DNA of 64,000 nt from CAZOEL01 sp964578835. GTDB lineage: Bacteria > Desulfobacterota > Syntrophobacteria > Syntrophobacterales > Syntrophobacteraceae. Below, piece by piece: positions 1 through 8,933 of the stretch (position 1 is its first letter; each line of letters begins with the position of its first letter). The stretch is taken from the NCBI GenBank assembly GCA_964578835.1, contig CAZOEL010000016.1, forward strand, positions 1 through 64,000, in the 5' to 3' direction. The position numbers were made by a program, and so were the translations under genes. Below the pieces are notes generated by a model, which saw nothing but the letters and a program-made list of their open reading frames with translations, made no database searches and was not told the origin of the DNA.

Positions 1-126
1 CCTCTCCCTCAGGGAGAGGGTCGGGGTGAGGGAAGTATTCTTTTGAAAGAGGATCTCCCCATGCCCTCTCCCTCAAGGGAGAAGGAAGAACCGCAACCTG
101 AAGATTCAAAGTTGACGGTCCACTAG
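1..126 (-). repeat. MITE-like dispersed repeat, copy 1 (cut by window edge)
   Basis: This stretch is nearly the reverse complement of 25915-26079. Shared blocks are the CCCTCTCCCTCAGGGAGAGG palindromes, a TCACCCCGACCC block, an AAAGAATACTTCCCT block, and a terminal TTGACGGTCC followed by CTAG (112-126 here). No protein is encoded. It looks like a short non-autonomous element with terminal inverted repeats whose other end lies outside the window. From 127 to 249 I see nothing recognisable. Confidence 0.7.
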
Positions 127-249
127 TCTAGCAGGCGATTAGGGGGGCGGCCCGGGCCAACTCGTTGCCCGCGCTGCCCCGGACCCGCAATATCCTGCAC
201 TACTCCATATCTCGCGACATGTGTGCATTGAGTAGCCCGTCAGAAAAAG

Positions 250-2115
250 TCAGGCGCATTTGTCTACGATATCCGATTGAGCGTCTCCCGACCTTCGTAA
301 GCTTGCATGGTGATGCTGCAGGAATGATTTGGCTCCCTCTGCGCCCATGTAGCGCTCGAGCAGTCTTGTTTCGGTCTGAGCGAGATCGACAAGCACCAGA
401 GCGTCGAGGACATCACTGAAATGACGATCGACGCTGAACCCCAGCAGTTCTCCGCCAAGGCGCATGTAGTGCTTGAGCAGTATGGGGATGCCCTTTTGGT
501 CTCTTTCAATGTCTGAGATCAACTCCGATAGCTCCAGGATGTCGTGAACCTGAGCGCATGCGGCTTCGAGCTTGCCGGATCTGGCGACTATTGCTCTGGG
601 CGGGTTCTTGCCTTTCACAAGGGAGGCGAGATCCGAGCGGGTCGAGCTTCTTTTGGAAAAGGACACAATGAGCTGGCGCGAAATGGAGTTATAGTCGTTG
701 CTGATGCTTACGGGACCGAATAGGAATCTATACTGTGGATGCTCCGATACGAATTTCCCTATGCCCCTCCAGAGAAGCATCAACGGTTGGTAACTCTTCT
801 GGCGCTCGGTGCGCACAAAGGACCTGCCAAGCTCTATAGCGGGAGAGATGCGCTCGATCAGTTCTTCTTTGAAGTCGAAGAGGGTGCTAGTGTATAAGCC
901 CTCCACGCCATACCACGAAAGAATCCGGTCGGTCATGCCCAGACGGTAGGCGCCTGCAACTTCCTCCTTTTCCTTATCCCAAAGGAAAAGATGAAGGTAA
1001 TGCTCATCGAAGCGGTCCTTATCGATCTCCTTCCCGGTTCCTTCGCCTGCATTGCGGAAGGTGATCTCTCGCAGCCTCCCTATCTCATCGATTACATTGG
1101 GCGCTTGCCAGGCAGTCGCGCTGAAGACGGCGAGCTTTCCAGCATCGACCAGCAGTTGCTCTCGGGGCAAGGCGTCGATCTCCTTGACCAAAAGACCGGC
1201 TTCCCGTGCGGCGACAACCGGGAGCTGCAATCCTTTGTTTTGCGCCGCGGACGCAGCTACGGGCCTGGAATCATCGCTCAACCGGTTCTTGAGCATATAT
1301 GTCCTGAACCGGACATACTGCATCATCTCTTCATCTTCTAACTTCTTCAACCTGTCGAAAGAGATGAGCTTTCCGATCTTGACCGGAATAGAGCTGTTCC
1401 CCTTGTTGAGAAGCTCCCTTGGCAGCATCAATGTGCGCAACCTCGGGTGCAAGAAGCCGAGCAGGTGGAACAGAATGCTATTGCGGCCTTCGAAAAAGAT
1501 GGGAAGTACGGACGCTTGAGTATTTCTTATAATCCGCGCAACGGTGTCGCTCCATCGTGAGTCTGTTATTCCATTCTGCGAAAAGCGAAAATGGGATACT
1601 TCGCCCGCAGGAAAGACTCCCAGGGCGTTTCCCTCCCGAAGCCACCGGATTGTCTCTCTTATGGGTTTGAGATTTGTCCTGGAAGAATTTTCCCTTGCAA
1701 AAGGATCGACATAGATGAACAGCCGATCGAGCTCGTCCAGGCCGACATGCCCAAGGAGGTAATTCGCCATGATTCTGGCGTCTTTCCTGGCCGAATGGAG
1801 AATCGAGGCGAGAATGACGCCTTCGACGCCTCCGAAGGGATGATTCGCCGCCACGATCAAAGGACCGTCTGTGGGGATGCGGCGCCTGTCTTCTTCCGAT
1901 AGCGCATACGCAATCCCGAGAGCCTTGAGAAGATGATCCGATATGTGTGAATCTCCCGGCGTCCGGAGCGCTGCTTCACACAGTTCGTCTAAGCGCTCGC
2001 TCAAGGTGAGTCGCTTGAGCGCTTTTAACAAGAGCGTCGTGGACCAACTGGAATGCGACGTCTTCTCATCAATGTTCAGCAGGGATTCCAAGGCGCTGGT
2101 CGCCGTCTTTGCCAT
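250..2115 (-). CDS. olsF: OlsF-like bifunctional acyltransferase (ornithine-lipid synthesis)
   Basis: The 621-residue product has two acyltransferase halves. The N-terminal half carries a PlsC/LPLAT-type signature, N91-H92-P-F-G-G-V-E-G in place of NHxxxxD, and F168-P-A-G-E in place of FPEGT. The C-terminal half (about 320-480) resembles the OlsB/GNAT N-acyltransferase fold, with a LELGRSFV-like segment (A-I-E-L-G-R-S-F-V). This order and length match OlsF proteins, which acylate ornithine and then the resulting lyso-ornithine lipid at the inner membrane. Ornithine lipids are known phosphorus-free substitutes for phospholipids in phosphate-starved bacteria. The gene diverges from the tpsB operon, and a PhoB-like promoter sits 80 nt upstream (2197-2218). 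The substrate could be another amino acid; a generic hemolysin-type acyltransferase is the alternative call. Confidence 0.75.
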   Translation of the reverse strand: MAKTATSALESLLNIDEKTSHSSWSTTLLLKALKRLTLSERLDELCEAALRTPGDSHISDHLLKALGIAYALSEEDRRRIPTDGPLIVAANHPFGGVEGVILASILHSARKDARIMANYLLGHVGLDELDRLFIYVDPFARENSSRTNLKPIRETIRWLREGNALGVFPAGEVSHFRFSQNGITDSRWSDTVARIIRNTQASVLPIFFEGRNSILFHLLGFLHPRLRTLMLPRELLNKGNSSIPVKIGKLISFDRLKKLEDEEMMQYVRFRTYMLKNRLSDDSRPVAASAAQNKGLQLPVVAAREAGLLVKEIDALPREQLLVDAGKLAVFSATAWQAPNVIDEIGRLREITFRNAGEGTGKEIDKDRFDEHYLHLFLWDKEKEEVAGAYRLGMTDRILSWYGVEGLYTSTLFDFKEELIERISPAIELGRSFVRTERQKSYQPLMLLWRGIGKFVSEHPQYRFLFGPVSISNDYNSISRQLIVSFSKRSSTRSDLASLVKGKNPPRAIVARSGKLEAACAQVHDILELSELISDIERDQKGIPILLKHYMRLGGELLGFSVDRHFSDVLDALVLVDLAQTETRLLERYMGAEGAKSFLQHHHASLRRSGDAQSDIVDKCA

Positions 2116-2196
2116 GAATGCACCTCCATCATGGTTTGAGCAGGTTCAATAAGACTTTTCATTATTTGGCAAATGGACTGGTTGTAAGACGGACCA

Positions 2197-2218
2197 AGGA
2201 TAGAAGGGCTCTGTTACG
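2197..2218 (-). promoter_or_regulatory. Pho-box-like promoter of olsF
   Basis: On the minus strand a CGTAACA core (2218-2212) is followed after nine bases by TATCCT (2202-2197). The G of the core lies 15 nt before the -10 box, the same spacing as at 2382-2414, 9702-9745 and 35673-35727 and as in the E. coli phoA promoter. The upstream half-site is weak. The start codon lies about 80 nt downstream. PhoB control is inferred from geometry only. Confidence 0.5.
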
Positions 2219-2381
2219 GTTGTGCGTGCATGATGTGAATATATTGTGAAATTTCAGGGAAGGGAGACAGGAATGAATAGAAGGGGTGCGGAGCAAAATT
2301 GCCTATGCGCCATATGTAGATCGGTTGTATTGCATAAGCGATGATGCAAGCTCCCGGCATGTCACCAAAAAAAAATATCTC

Positions 2382-2414
2382 CGTGACAGAAGCGTAACAT
2401 GCGTGCTGTATGCT
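2382..2414 (+). promoter_or_regulatory. Pho-box-like promoter of the tpsB-exbBD-tonB operon
   Basis: Two direct half-sites, CGTGACA (2382-2388) and CGTAACA (2393-2399), are exactly 11 bp apart, the spacing bound by tandem PhoB protomers. A TATGCT -10 box (2409-2414) starts 16 nt after the second half-site begins. The predicted transcript has a leader of about 260 nt before the tpsB start. Confidence 0.6.
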
Positions 2415-2629
2415 TCTCGCGTCTTTCGAGCAGGTTGCCTGAGATCTAGTCGAATTCACAATATAAATCGGCGTATCGAGAGGGCCGGTTCAGAGCTTGA
2501 ATCTGTAGGGAGGAGTGAATCTCTTGTTGCATCATGATGTTGTTTCGCCTGGCTGTGAGCGTGAGCCCGGTTGGGCGGTATTGCGCTGTTGGAATGGGAG
2601 GAGCCCGTCGGCAGACGGAGGCTGTTCAG

Positions 2630-2657
2630 GGTTTTGCGACGTATTCGCAACCTTTTT
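2630..2657 (+). terminator. Possible leader attenuator before tpsB
   Basis: GGTT(TT)GCGA at 2630-2639 can pair with TCGCAACC at 2645-2652, giving an 8-bp stem with a two-base bulge and a 5-nt loop, followed directly by TTTTT (2653-2657). It lies at the end of the long untranslated leader, just before the AGGAGG of tpsB (2659-2664). The stem is modest, so termination may be partial or absent. Confidence 0.35.
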
Positions 2658-2678
2658 CAGGAGGCCGGGGCAGAGATT

Positions 2679-4268
2679 ATGATGAAATGGCTCTGCTGTC
2701 TCACAATCGGCCTGCTTGCTCTTCTTGCCGTCGATCGTCCGCACTTCGCCGGAGCTTCCGAGGCCGGGGAAATTGTCTTCGACATCCGATCCTATCAGGT
2801 GGATGGGAACACTCTGCTTTCAAAAGAAACCATTGAAGAACGCCTCACGGACTTTACCGGCTCGATGAAAACGGCGGAAGACGTGGAGAACGCCAGGGGC
2901 GCCCTCGAAACACTCTACCACGACCTTGGCTACCCGACCGTCCTCGTCAATATCCCAGAGCAGGGCGTCGAATCTGGCGTCATCAGGCTCGAAGCGATAG
3001 AAGGAAAAATCAGAAGAGTCACGATCAATGGGAACCGTTACTACACAATGGAAAAGATCCGTAGCGAGCTCCCATCTTTCAAGCCCGGTGAAGTTCCTTA
3101 CCTTCCCAAGCTCCAGGAGGAGATCAACAAGATCAACTCCAATGCGGATATCAAGGTCGCTCCGCGAATGACGCCCGCCGAAGAGACAGGCTCAATCGAC
3201 GTGGATCTGGAGGTCAATGACAGGCTTCCTCTTCATGCGAGCCTCGAGCTGAACAACAGGGCGAGTCCCGATACCACCGATCTCAGGCTGAGCGCAATGA
3301 TCCGCTATGACAATCTGTGGCAGCGGGATCATTCGGTTTCGGTCCAGTACCAGTCATCCCCGCTCGACCTCGACGAAGTGCAGGTAGTGGCTGCGTCCTA
3401 CGTGCTTCCGGTTCCCTCTCGCCCGTCCGATCGTTTGGCCATCTACGGCGTTTGGTCCGACAGCGCAACCGCGTTTGGCGAAGGATTCAAAACCGTTGGC
3501 GAAGGCTTCATACTCGGGGCGCGCTATGTGCTGCCGCTTCCAGCCTACGAGAAGTATCAGCACAACATCACATTCGGTATTGATTACAAAGACTTTGAGG
3601 ATGTGCTCGGTTTCGAGGAGGATGTTCCGGACAGCGGAACCGCTGTCCAGTATCTGCCCATCTCGATTGCTTATGGAGCGTTCCTGCCCGATGAAAAAGG
3701 CCTGACTCAGTTCAGCGCCGGGATCAACGCGGCATTTCGTGGCTTGGTGACCGACCAGGAGGAATTCGACAACAAGAGATTCAAGGCGAGGGGCAACTAC
3801 ATTCTCGCAACTGCTGGAGTCGAGAGATATCATAAGCTTCCATGGGAATCGACTCTTTTTGTCAAAGTTGACGGACAGGTGGCCGACCAGCCGCTTATTT
3901 CAAACGAGCAGTATTCCGCGGGCGGAATGGACAGCGTTCGCGGGTACAAAGAAAGTGAGGGGCTCGGAGACAATGCGGTGCACGCCACTGTGGAGCTCTC
4001 AGCCCCGGATCTCGTCAAGAAGCTTGGCTTCGAGAACAAGTCCCGGGTGGTCCCGTACGCCTTTCACGGTGTAGCCTTTCTGCACGTCAAAGAAGCGCTC
4101 CCCGACCAAGACAAGGATACGACATTGCACAGCGCCGGCGTGGGCGTTCGAGGCTCGATCGCCGGCTTTCTCGAATATGACGCGGGCATAGGGATTCCTC
4201 TGACGAGCACGGAGCACACGGACAAGCATGAGCTCGGAGGGTTCTTCATGGTCAAATACAATTTCTGA
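2679..4268 (+). CDS. TpsB/FhaC/ShlB-type two-partner secretion transporter
   Basis: This is an outer-membrane barrel of the Omp85/TpsB family that moves a large TpsA exoprotein across the outer membrane. I start it at the tandem ATGs at 2679/2682, because they begin a clear signal peptide (M-K-W-L-C-C...F-A-G-A-S) and follow AGGAGG; the reading frame stays open back to 2571. Two POTRA-like modules follow the signal (one starting Y-Q-V-D-G-N, the next V-T-I-N-G-N-R-Y-Y), then the ShlB-type barrel. The conserved VRGY loop motif (V-R-G-Y-K-E-S-E-G) lies before the last strands, and the chain ends in F as barrels do. Its only evident partner here is the TpsA protein encoded at 15134-25069. The next genes encode an ExbB/ExbD/TonB motor, which is not usual for TpsB transporters. 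Confidence 0.85.
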   Translation: MMKWLCCLTIGLLALLAVDRPHFAGASEAGEIVFDIRSYQVDGNTLLSKETIEERLTDFTGSMKTAEDVENARGALETLYHDLGYPTVLVNIPEQGVESGVIRLEAIEGKIRRVTINGNRYYTMEKIRSELPSFKPGEVPYLPKLQEEINKINSNADIKVAPRMTPAEETGSIDVDLEVNDRLPLHASLELNNRASPDTTDLRLSAMIRYDNLWQRDHSVSVQYQSSPLDLDEVQVVAASYVLPVPSRPSDRLAIYGVWSDSATAFGEGFKTVGEGFILGARYVLPLPAYEKYQHNITFGIDYKDFEDVLGFEEDVPDSGTAVQYLPISIAYGAFLPDEKGLTQFSAGINAAFRGLVTDQEEFDNKRFKARGNYILATAGVERYHKLPWESTLFVKVDGQVADQPLISNEQYSAGGMDSVRGYKESEGLGDNAVHATVELSAPDLVKKLGFENKSRVVPYAFHGVAFLHVKEALPDQDKDTTLHSAGVGVRGSIAGFLEYDAGIGIPLTSTEHTDKHELGGFFMVKYNF

Positions 4269-4293
4269 TGAGACTGCCGCCTGGAGGAGAGTT

Positions 4294-6087
4294 GTGAGGA
4301 AAAAGCATGAAAAATGGCTTAGAGGTGTGATTTTCAGTATCGGAATTCTGGCTTTCGCATGCGCTCAGGCGCATGCATGGTGGGATGATAAATGGGAATT
4401 CAGGAGGAAGATAACCTTTGATTCGACGGCGTCCGGAGCGGATATCCAGGAGACTCTAACCGATGCTCCCGTGCTTGTCAGGCTGCACACGGGGAACTTT
4501 GCCTTCGCCAATGCGAAAGAAGACGGATCGGATATCCGCTTTGTGGGCTCAGATGACAAGGCGCCTCTGAAGTTTCACAAGGAATTGTATGATCCGCAGC
4601 TTGAAATAGGCCTTTTCTGGGTCAAAGTTCCGCGCATTGCAGCCTCCTCGAATTCCGACTCCATGTGGATGTACTTCGGCAATAAAGCGGTTTCCGGAGG
4701 TGATGACCGTGGGGGGACCTACGATGTGAATCGTGTGGCCGTTTATCATTTTGACGAACCGGACGGGGCGCCGAAAGACTCCACCGCGTACAAAAACCAC
4801 GCCTCCCAGTTTGAAGGCGGGAAGAGAACGCAGGGTCCGATCGGCAACGGGGTGAGCTTCAGCGGCATGGGAGAGAGGATTGTCATCCCGAAAACGCCAT
4901 CCCTGAACTTTTCAAATGGATTGACCTTTTCTGCGTGGATCAAGATAGGCGCTCTTCAGGAGAACGCCTATATCTTTGCATGGGAGAACGAGGAGCAGGG
5001 AATTGTTTTTGGGATAGACCAGGGCATGCCCTATTGTCGGGCCACCCATGCGGGCAATGTCATCGAGACCCAGAAGAGCTTTGCTCTCCCCGTAGAAGAA
5101 TGGCGCCACATTGCATTCACGGTCAAGCCATCCGATAAGCTTTCGATCTATGTGGATGGCTCGGAGGTCGCCTCGGTTCCTTTCTCCGGGCCTCTTCCCG
5201 AGCCTTCTGCCGATATGATGGTCGGAGCTTCCCTTAAGGGTGAGCATTCCCTGATCGCAGAGATCGATGAAGCCTCTCTATCCAAGATTGCAGCGCCTGC
5301 AGCTCTGATAAGGACCTCCTATTTGGGAGAAGGGCCGGACGCCGCGCTTTCCGCCGTCGGCGCGGAGGAGTCGGGAGGCGGGGGCGGGCATACCACCTAT
5401 TTGCACACGATCCTTAAGAACCTTACTCTCGACGGTTGGCTGATCTGTGGAATTCTCACACTTTTTGGGGCCTTCAGCGCAGTAGTTTTCCTAAGGAAAG
5501 CTCTCCTTTTGGTTCTGATGCAGAAATCGAATCTGGCCTTCCTGGGCTCTTTCAGAAACACTACCGATCTGATCCTGCCCACTCAGAACGAGGACGATGA
5601 AAGCGGCGTCTTCGACGGTTCTTCCATCTACGAAATATACCTGGCCGGATGCAATGAGCTGAAGCGCTTTTTGAAAATCGAGGACGCCAATCCCGCCGCT
5701 CAAGCCCTTAGCCCGATAGCCCTTAAATCTTTTAACGCAAGCATTGAACGGGCTTTCATTAGAGAAAGCCAGAAGCTCAATTCCTGGATGGTGGTCCTCA
5801 CCATGGCCATTGCCGGTGGTCCTTTCCTCGGCCTTCTGGGAACTGTTTGGGGCGTTATGAATACCTTTGCAGGCATGGCCGAAGCGGGCGAGGCCAACCT
5901 GGCCGCGATCGCCCCCGGAATCGCCTCCGCCCTTGCCACGACCGTCTTTGGACTCTTTGTGGCCATCCCATCGCTCTTTGCATACAACTATCTCATTCAA
6001 AAGACCAAAAGCATCGCCACGGAATTGAGTCTTTTCGTGGACGAGTTCCTTATGAAAGTGGAAGGCAACTATGGAGGTCATGCATGA
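4294..6087 (+). CDS. exbB: ExbB/TolQ-type proton channel fused to DUF2341 and LamG domains
   Basis: The preferred start is GTG 4294: it follows GGAGGA (4283-4288) at good spacing, opens a signal peptide (V-R-K-K-H-E-K-W...A-Q-A-H-A), and avoids overlapping tpsB (an upstream ATG is at 4228). The N-terminal part is a DUF2341 domain (R-R-K-I-T-F-D; D-I-R-F; W-V-K-V-P; M-Y-F-G-N). It is followed by a LamG/concanavalin-like domain (F-S-G-M-G-E-R, W-R-H-I-A-F-T-V, I-Y-V-D-G). A membrane helix follows at about 400-425, then a cytosolic loop and the MotA/TolQ/ExbB core with G-P-F-L-G-L-L-G-T-V-W-G-V. The fusion would put a carbohydrate- or protein-binding module in the periplasm on the proton channel. 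It overlaps exbD by an ATGA. Confidence 0.85.
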   Translation: MRKKHEKWLRGVIFSIGILAFACAQAHAWWDDKWEFRRKITFDSTASGADIQETLTDAPVLVRLHTGNFAFANAKEDGSDIRFVGSDDKAPLKFHKELYDPQLEIGLFWVKVPRIAASSNSDSMWMYFGNKAVSGGDDRGGTYDVNRVAVYHFDEPDGAPKDSTAYKNHASQFEGGKRTQGPIGNGVSFSGMGERIVIPKTPSLNFSNGLTFSAWIKIGALQENAYIFAWENEEQGIVFGIDQGMPYCRATHAGNVIETQKSFALPVEEWRHIAFTVKPSDKLSIYVDGSEVASVPFSGPLPEPSADMMVGASLKGEHSLIAEIDEASLSKIAAPAALIRTSYLGEGPDAALSAVGAEESGGGGGHTTYLHTILKNLTLDGWLICGILTLFGAFSAVVFLRKALLLVLMQKSNLAFLGSFRNTTDLILPTQNEDDESGVFDGSSIYEIYLAGCNELKRFLKIEDANPAAQALSPIALKSFNASIERAFIRESQKLNSWMVVLTMAIAGGPFLGLLGTVWGVMNTFAGMAEAGEANLAAIAPGIASALATTVFGLFVAIPSLFAYNYLIQKTKSIATELSLFVDEFLMKVEGNYGGHA

Positions 6088-6494
6088 GGCGAAGGCTCAG
6101 AGACGATCAAAAGATCCTGGATGAGCTCAATGTGACTCCTCTACTCGATCTGGCCTGGACGCTGCTCGTCGTCTTCGTCATCTCCGTTACCGCGGCGGTG
6201 CAGGGCATAAAGGTCAATCTGCCGAAAGCCAGCGCCGCGCCGTCGCCGGTCAAACCGAGCACAAAGGCGATCACGATCACGCAGGATGGGAAGATCTTCC
6301 TGGACAGTTTTCCTGTAACCATGCAGGAGCTGGAACTGCGGCTCAGCCAGTATAAAGCCGCCGATCCCAATCTTCCTGTCGTCGTCAAGGGCGATGAGGA
6401 CGTCTACTACAAACGCATAATAGAAGTTCTCGATCTGCTTGCAAAACTGGAAATCACTCAGCTTGGGCTGGTGACGCAGAAATTGGTGAAATGA
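6084..6494 (+). CDS. exbD: ExbD/TolR-type energy transducer
   Basis: The 136-residue protein has the standard ExbD plan: a short cytosolic N-terminus, one membrane helix and a periplasmic domain. The helix contains the conserved aspartate (T-P-L-L-D-L-A-W-T-L-L-V-V-F), which carries protons together with ExbB. The start is the ATG overlapping the exbB stop (ATGA) with GGAGG just upstream; the frame is open further 5' inside exbB, but that part encodes no ExbD sequence. The periplasmic part has the usual K-A-I-T-I-T-Q-D-G-K-I-F-L-D and V-V-V-K-G-D segments. It is translationally coupled to exbB and is part of the same motor. Confidence 0.9.
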   Translation: MRRRLRDDQKILDELNVTPLLDLAWTLLVVFVISVTAAVQGIKVNLPKASAAPSPVKPSTKAITITQDGKIFLDSFPVTMQELELRLSQYKAADPNLPVVVKGDEDVYYKRIIEVLDLLAKLEITQLGLVTQKLVK

Positions 6495-6536
6495 ACGCAG
6501 CTCCTGCTTGGCTGCAAAGTAGAGGAGGAATTGTTC

Positions 6537-7229
6537 ATGGCTGTGAAGAAGAATAGCTCCAGGGCTATCTGGGTGGCTTCAGGCGCCTTCGTGCTGGTTG
6601 TTCTTTGCGCCTTCGGCGTGCTGGCCAAGTTTCTTGTCAGCGAGGACGAAGGAAGGAGGCGAAAACAAGTGCAGATGGTCACGATTCTCAAGCCTCCGCC
6701 ACCTCCCAAGATCGAAGAAAAGCCTCCCGAGCCCGAAGTGAAAGAAGAAATCAAGGAGGAAATCGTCGAGCCAAAGGCGGAAGAGCCTGAGCCCAAGCAG
6801 GCGAAGGATGATTCGCCGCCTCCGGGCAAAAACCTCGGGGTCGACGCGGAAGGCGGCGCCGGATCGGACGGTTTCGGGCTTGTTGGAAACAAAGGCGGCA
6901 GGGCTCTCATCGGCGGCGAAGGAGGCGGCCTGGGCTCGTTGATGCGCAAGTACGGCTGGTACAATCAGATCATCCAGGATGAGATAAAAAAGGAGCTCCT
7001 GAGTCGCCTCGCTCAAAAAGGCGGCATCCCGAAGGGCAAGATACAGGCCGTGATTAAGATCGTGATGAACGACAAGGGGAGCATCACCAGATTTGAAATC
7101 GTCGGGTCGTCCGGCAACAAGCTTGTCGATGACGCCTTCAACGAGGTGCTGGGCAGGACGAAGATCAGCCGTCCCCCTCCCGAAGGGATGCCTCTTGGCA
7201 TGAATCTGAAGATAACAGCTCAAGGATGA
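6537..7229 (+). CDS. tonB: TonB-like energy transducer
   Basis: This is a 230-residue bitopic protein. An N-terminal membrane helix (about 10-30) is followed by a Pro/Glu/Lys-rich spacer (K-P-P-P-P-P-K-I-E-E-K-P-P-E-P-E) and a Gly-rich stretch. A C-terminal TonB/TolA-like domain ends it (I-K-I-V-M-N-D-K-G-S-I-T-R-F-E-I-V). The ATG at 6537 is chosen over a TTG at 6531 because GAGGAGG lies 8 nt upstream. TonB links the ExbBD proton motor to an outer-membrane partner. No classical TonB-dependent receptor is encoded in this window, so the partner may be the TpsB, the porin or a distant receptor. Forty-two nt separate it from exbD. Confidence 0.85.
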   Translation: MAVKKNSSRAIWVASGAFVLVVLCAFGVLAKFLVSEDEGRRRKQVQMVTILKPPPPPKIEEKPPEPEVKEEIKEEIVEPKAEEPEPKQAKDDSPPPGKNLGVDAEGGAGSDGFGLVGNKGGRALIGGEGGGLGSLMRKYGWYNQIIQDEIKKELLSRLAQKGGIPKGKIQAVIKIVMNDKGSITRFEIVGSSGNKLVDDAFNEVLGRTKISRPPPEGMPLGMNLKITAQG

Positions 7230-7272
7230 TGTGAAGATAATCGTCAGTTCCGAAATTCTGAAGGAGAAGATT

Positions 7273-8919
7273 GTGCTTAAGAGGGGTTGGCTCTTGCGGT
7301 CATGGCTCGTGTTGATTGTGGGATTCCTGCTGACGTTCACTGCGCTCTGCCCGGACGGATCGCATTTCAAAACTGCTGAAGCTTCCGATATGAGCGACCT
7401 GCTCCGATTGCTAGAGGCCAAAGGCGTAATCGACAAAAAAGAAGCCGCGGAATTTCGTCGCTCCTACGGCGCGTCTTCCTCAACCGCCGACGGCATGAAC
7501 GGCCTCGTCTCGCTGCTCAAGAGCAAGGGCGTCCTTGATGACGACGAAGCCGCTGGCTTGCTCGCCGCCTCACCCGATGCCGCTTTCGAACAAAGGAGCG
7601 CCAAGGCGCCCCTGATCCCGCCGGAAAAAGAGGACGAGGTCGTTCGCCGCATTTCCAAAGACGTGGCCGCCGAAGTGAAGAAGAACGTAAAGGCCGAAAT
7701 CAAGGATGAAGTTCGCAAGGATGCGCTCGCCAATCTGTGGCCGGAAGGAACCCCGGACTGGGTGAAGAGAGTTCGGTGGGGCGGAGACATCAGAATTCGG
7801 TATCAGGGAGAATACTTTAGTAATTCCAACGTGGTCGGTCTGGGGAAGCCCCCGGACGGGACCGAAGTTCTCAATACTACGAAGGACCGGCAGCGCGCCC
7901 TGCTCAGAGCCCGCCTTTCCGCGGGCGTAAAGGTCAACGATGAAGTTGAAGCCAAGGTCCGGATAACCACCGGCAACGAGAAGAATCCGGTTACCACCAA
8001 CAACGCTCTCGAAATGAGCGGAAAGAGCGATCTGGTTCTCGATCAGGCCTATCTGCAGTATAAGCCCAGCGAGGAGTTTAGCCTGGCTGCCGGACGCATG
8101 CCCAACCCGTGGTTCTATACCGACCTTGTCTGGGATCATGATTTGAGCTTCGACGGACTTGCCGCAAGTGGTAAAGCCCCACTCTGGGGCAGCGCCACCG
8201 GCTTTCTCACTGCGGGAATTTTCCCGCTCGAAGAAGTCGAGCTCTCAACCGACGATAAATGGCTCTGGGGCGTTCAGGCCGGGGTCGAAGGCCAGCCCGC
8301 CATGGCGCTCACGGCTAAGGCAGCCGTCGCCTATTACGACTACAACAACGTAATAGGCCAGCGCAACGACGCCAATCAGCTTGGCGAGAAAGACTTTTCC
8401 GTTCCCGCATTCCAGCAGAAAGGGAACACTCTCATGGACATCGATCCCACAGACGACACCCTGGCGGCCCTCGCTTCGGAATACAAAGAGCTTAATGTAA
8501 CCGGCTCTCTCGATTTCAGCGGCTGGCATCCGGTTCATGTGGTCCTCACTGCCGACTACGTTAAGAACCTGGGCTTTGACAAGAGCGATGTCCAAAAGCG
8601 AACCCTTCTTCCCAGCGTGAAGGAAGAAACGGACGGCTATCAGGTTGGGCTTGCAGTCGGCCACAAAGAGATAGCCAAGCGCTGGGATTGGAAAACCTTT
8701 TTGGCCTATAAGCATCTCGAAGCGGATGCGGTGTTGGACGCCTTCACGGATTCAGATTTCCACGGTGGTGGAACCAACGCTCAAGGCTGGATTCTCGGGG
8801 GCGAGTTGGGGCTGATGAAGAACGTCTGGTTGACTGCGCGCTGGATGACGGCCGATGAAATATCGGGCGATCCTTTGGCGATAGACGTTCTTCAGGTCGA
8901 TTTGAACGCCAGATATTAA
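7273..8919 (+). CDS. Putative outer-membrane porin with N-terminal helical repeats
   Basis: The product resembles 'putative porin' proteins of proteobacteria. After a signal peptide there are two similar short helical repeats (L-L-E-A-K-G-V-I-D-K-K-E-A and L-L-K-S-K-G-V-L-D-D-D-E-A). A charged coiled-coil-like segment precedes a barrel rich in alternating aromatic and polar residues, ending in A-R-Y. I choose GTG 7273 because AAGGAGA lies directly before it and the signal helix begins there; a GTG at 7231 is the alternative. The solute is unknown. Its place between tonB and a coiled-coil gene, in a Pho-box operon, makes an anion or phosphate-compound channel an attractive but unproven idea. 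Confidence 0.7.
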   Translation: MLKRGWLLRSWLVLIVGFLLTFTALCPDGSHFKTAEASDMSDLLRLLEAKGVIDKKEAAEFRRSYGASSSTADGMNGLVSLLKSKGVLDDDEAAGLLAASPDAAFEQRSAKAPLIPPEKEDEVVRRISKDVAAEVKKNVKAEIKDEVRKDALANLWPEGTPDWVKRVRWGGDIRIRYQGEYFSNSNVVGLGKPPDGTEVLNTTKDRQRALLRARLSAGVKVNDEVEAKVRITTGNEKNPVTTNNALEMSGKSDLVLDQAYLQYKPSEEFSLAAGRMPNPWFYTDLVWDHDLSFDGLAASGKAPLWGSATGFLTAGIFPLEEVELSTDDKWLWGVQAGVEGQPAMALTAKAAVAYYDYNNVIGQRNDANQLGEKDFSVPAFQQKGNTLMDIDPTDDTLAALASEYKELNVTGSLDFSGWHPVHVVLTADYVKNLGFDKSDVQKRTLLPSVKEETDGYQVGLAVGHKEIAKRWDWKTFLAYKHLEADAVLDAFTDSDFHGGGTNAQGWILGGELGLMKNVWLTARWMTADEISGDPLAIDVLQVDLNARY

Positions 8920-8933
8920 AGGGAATATGAATC

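Noticed and set aside
2571..2678. N-terminal extension of TpsB
   Set aside because: The extra 36 residues would bury the signal peptide inside the chain; the tandem ATGs at 2679/2682 fit better.
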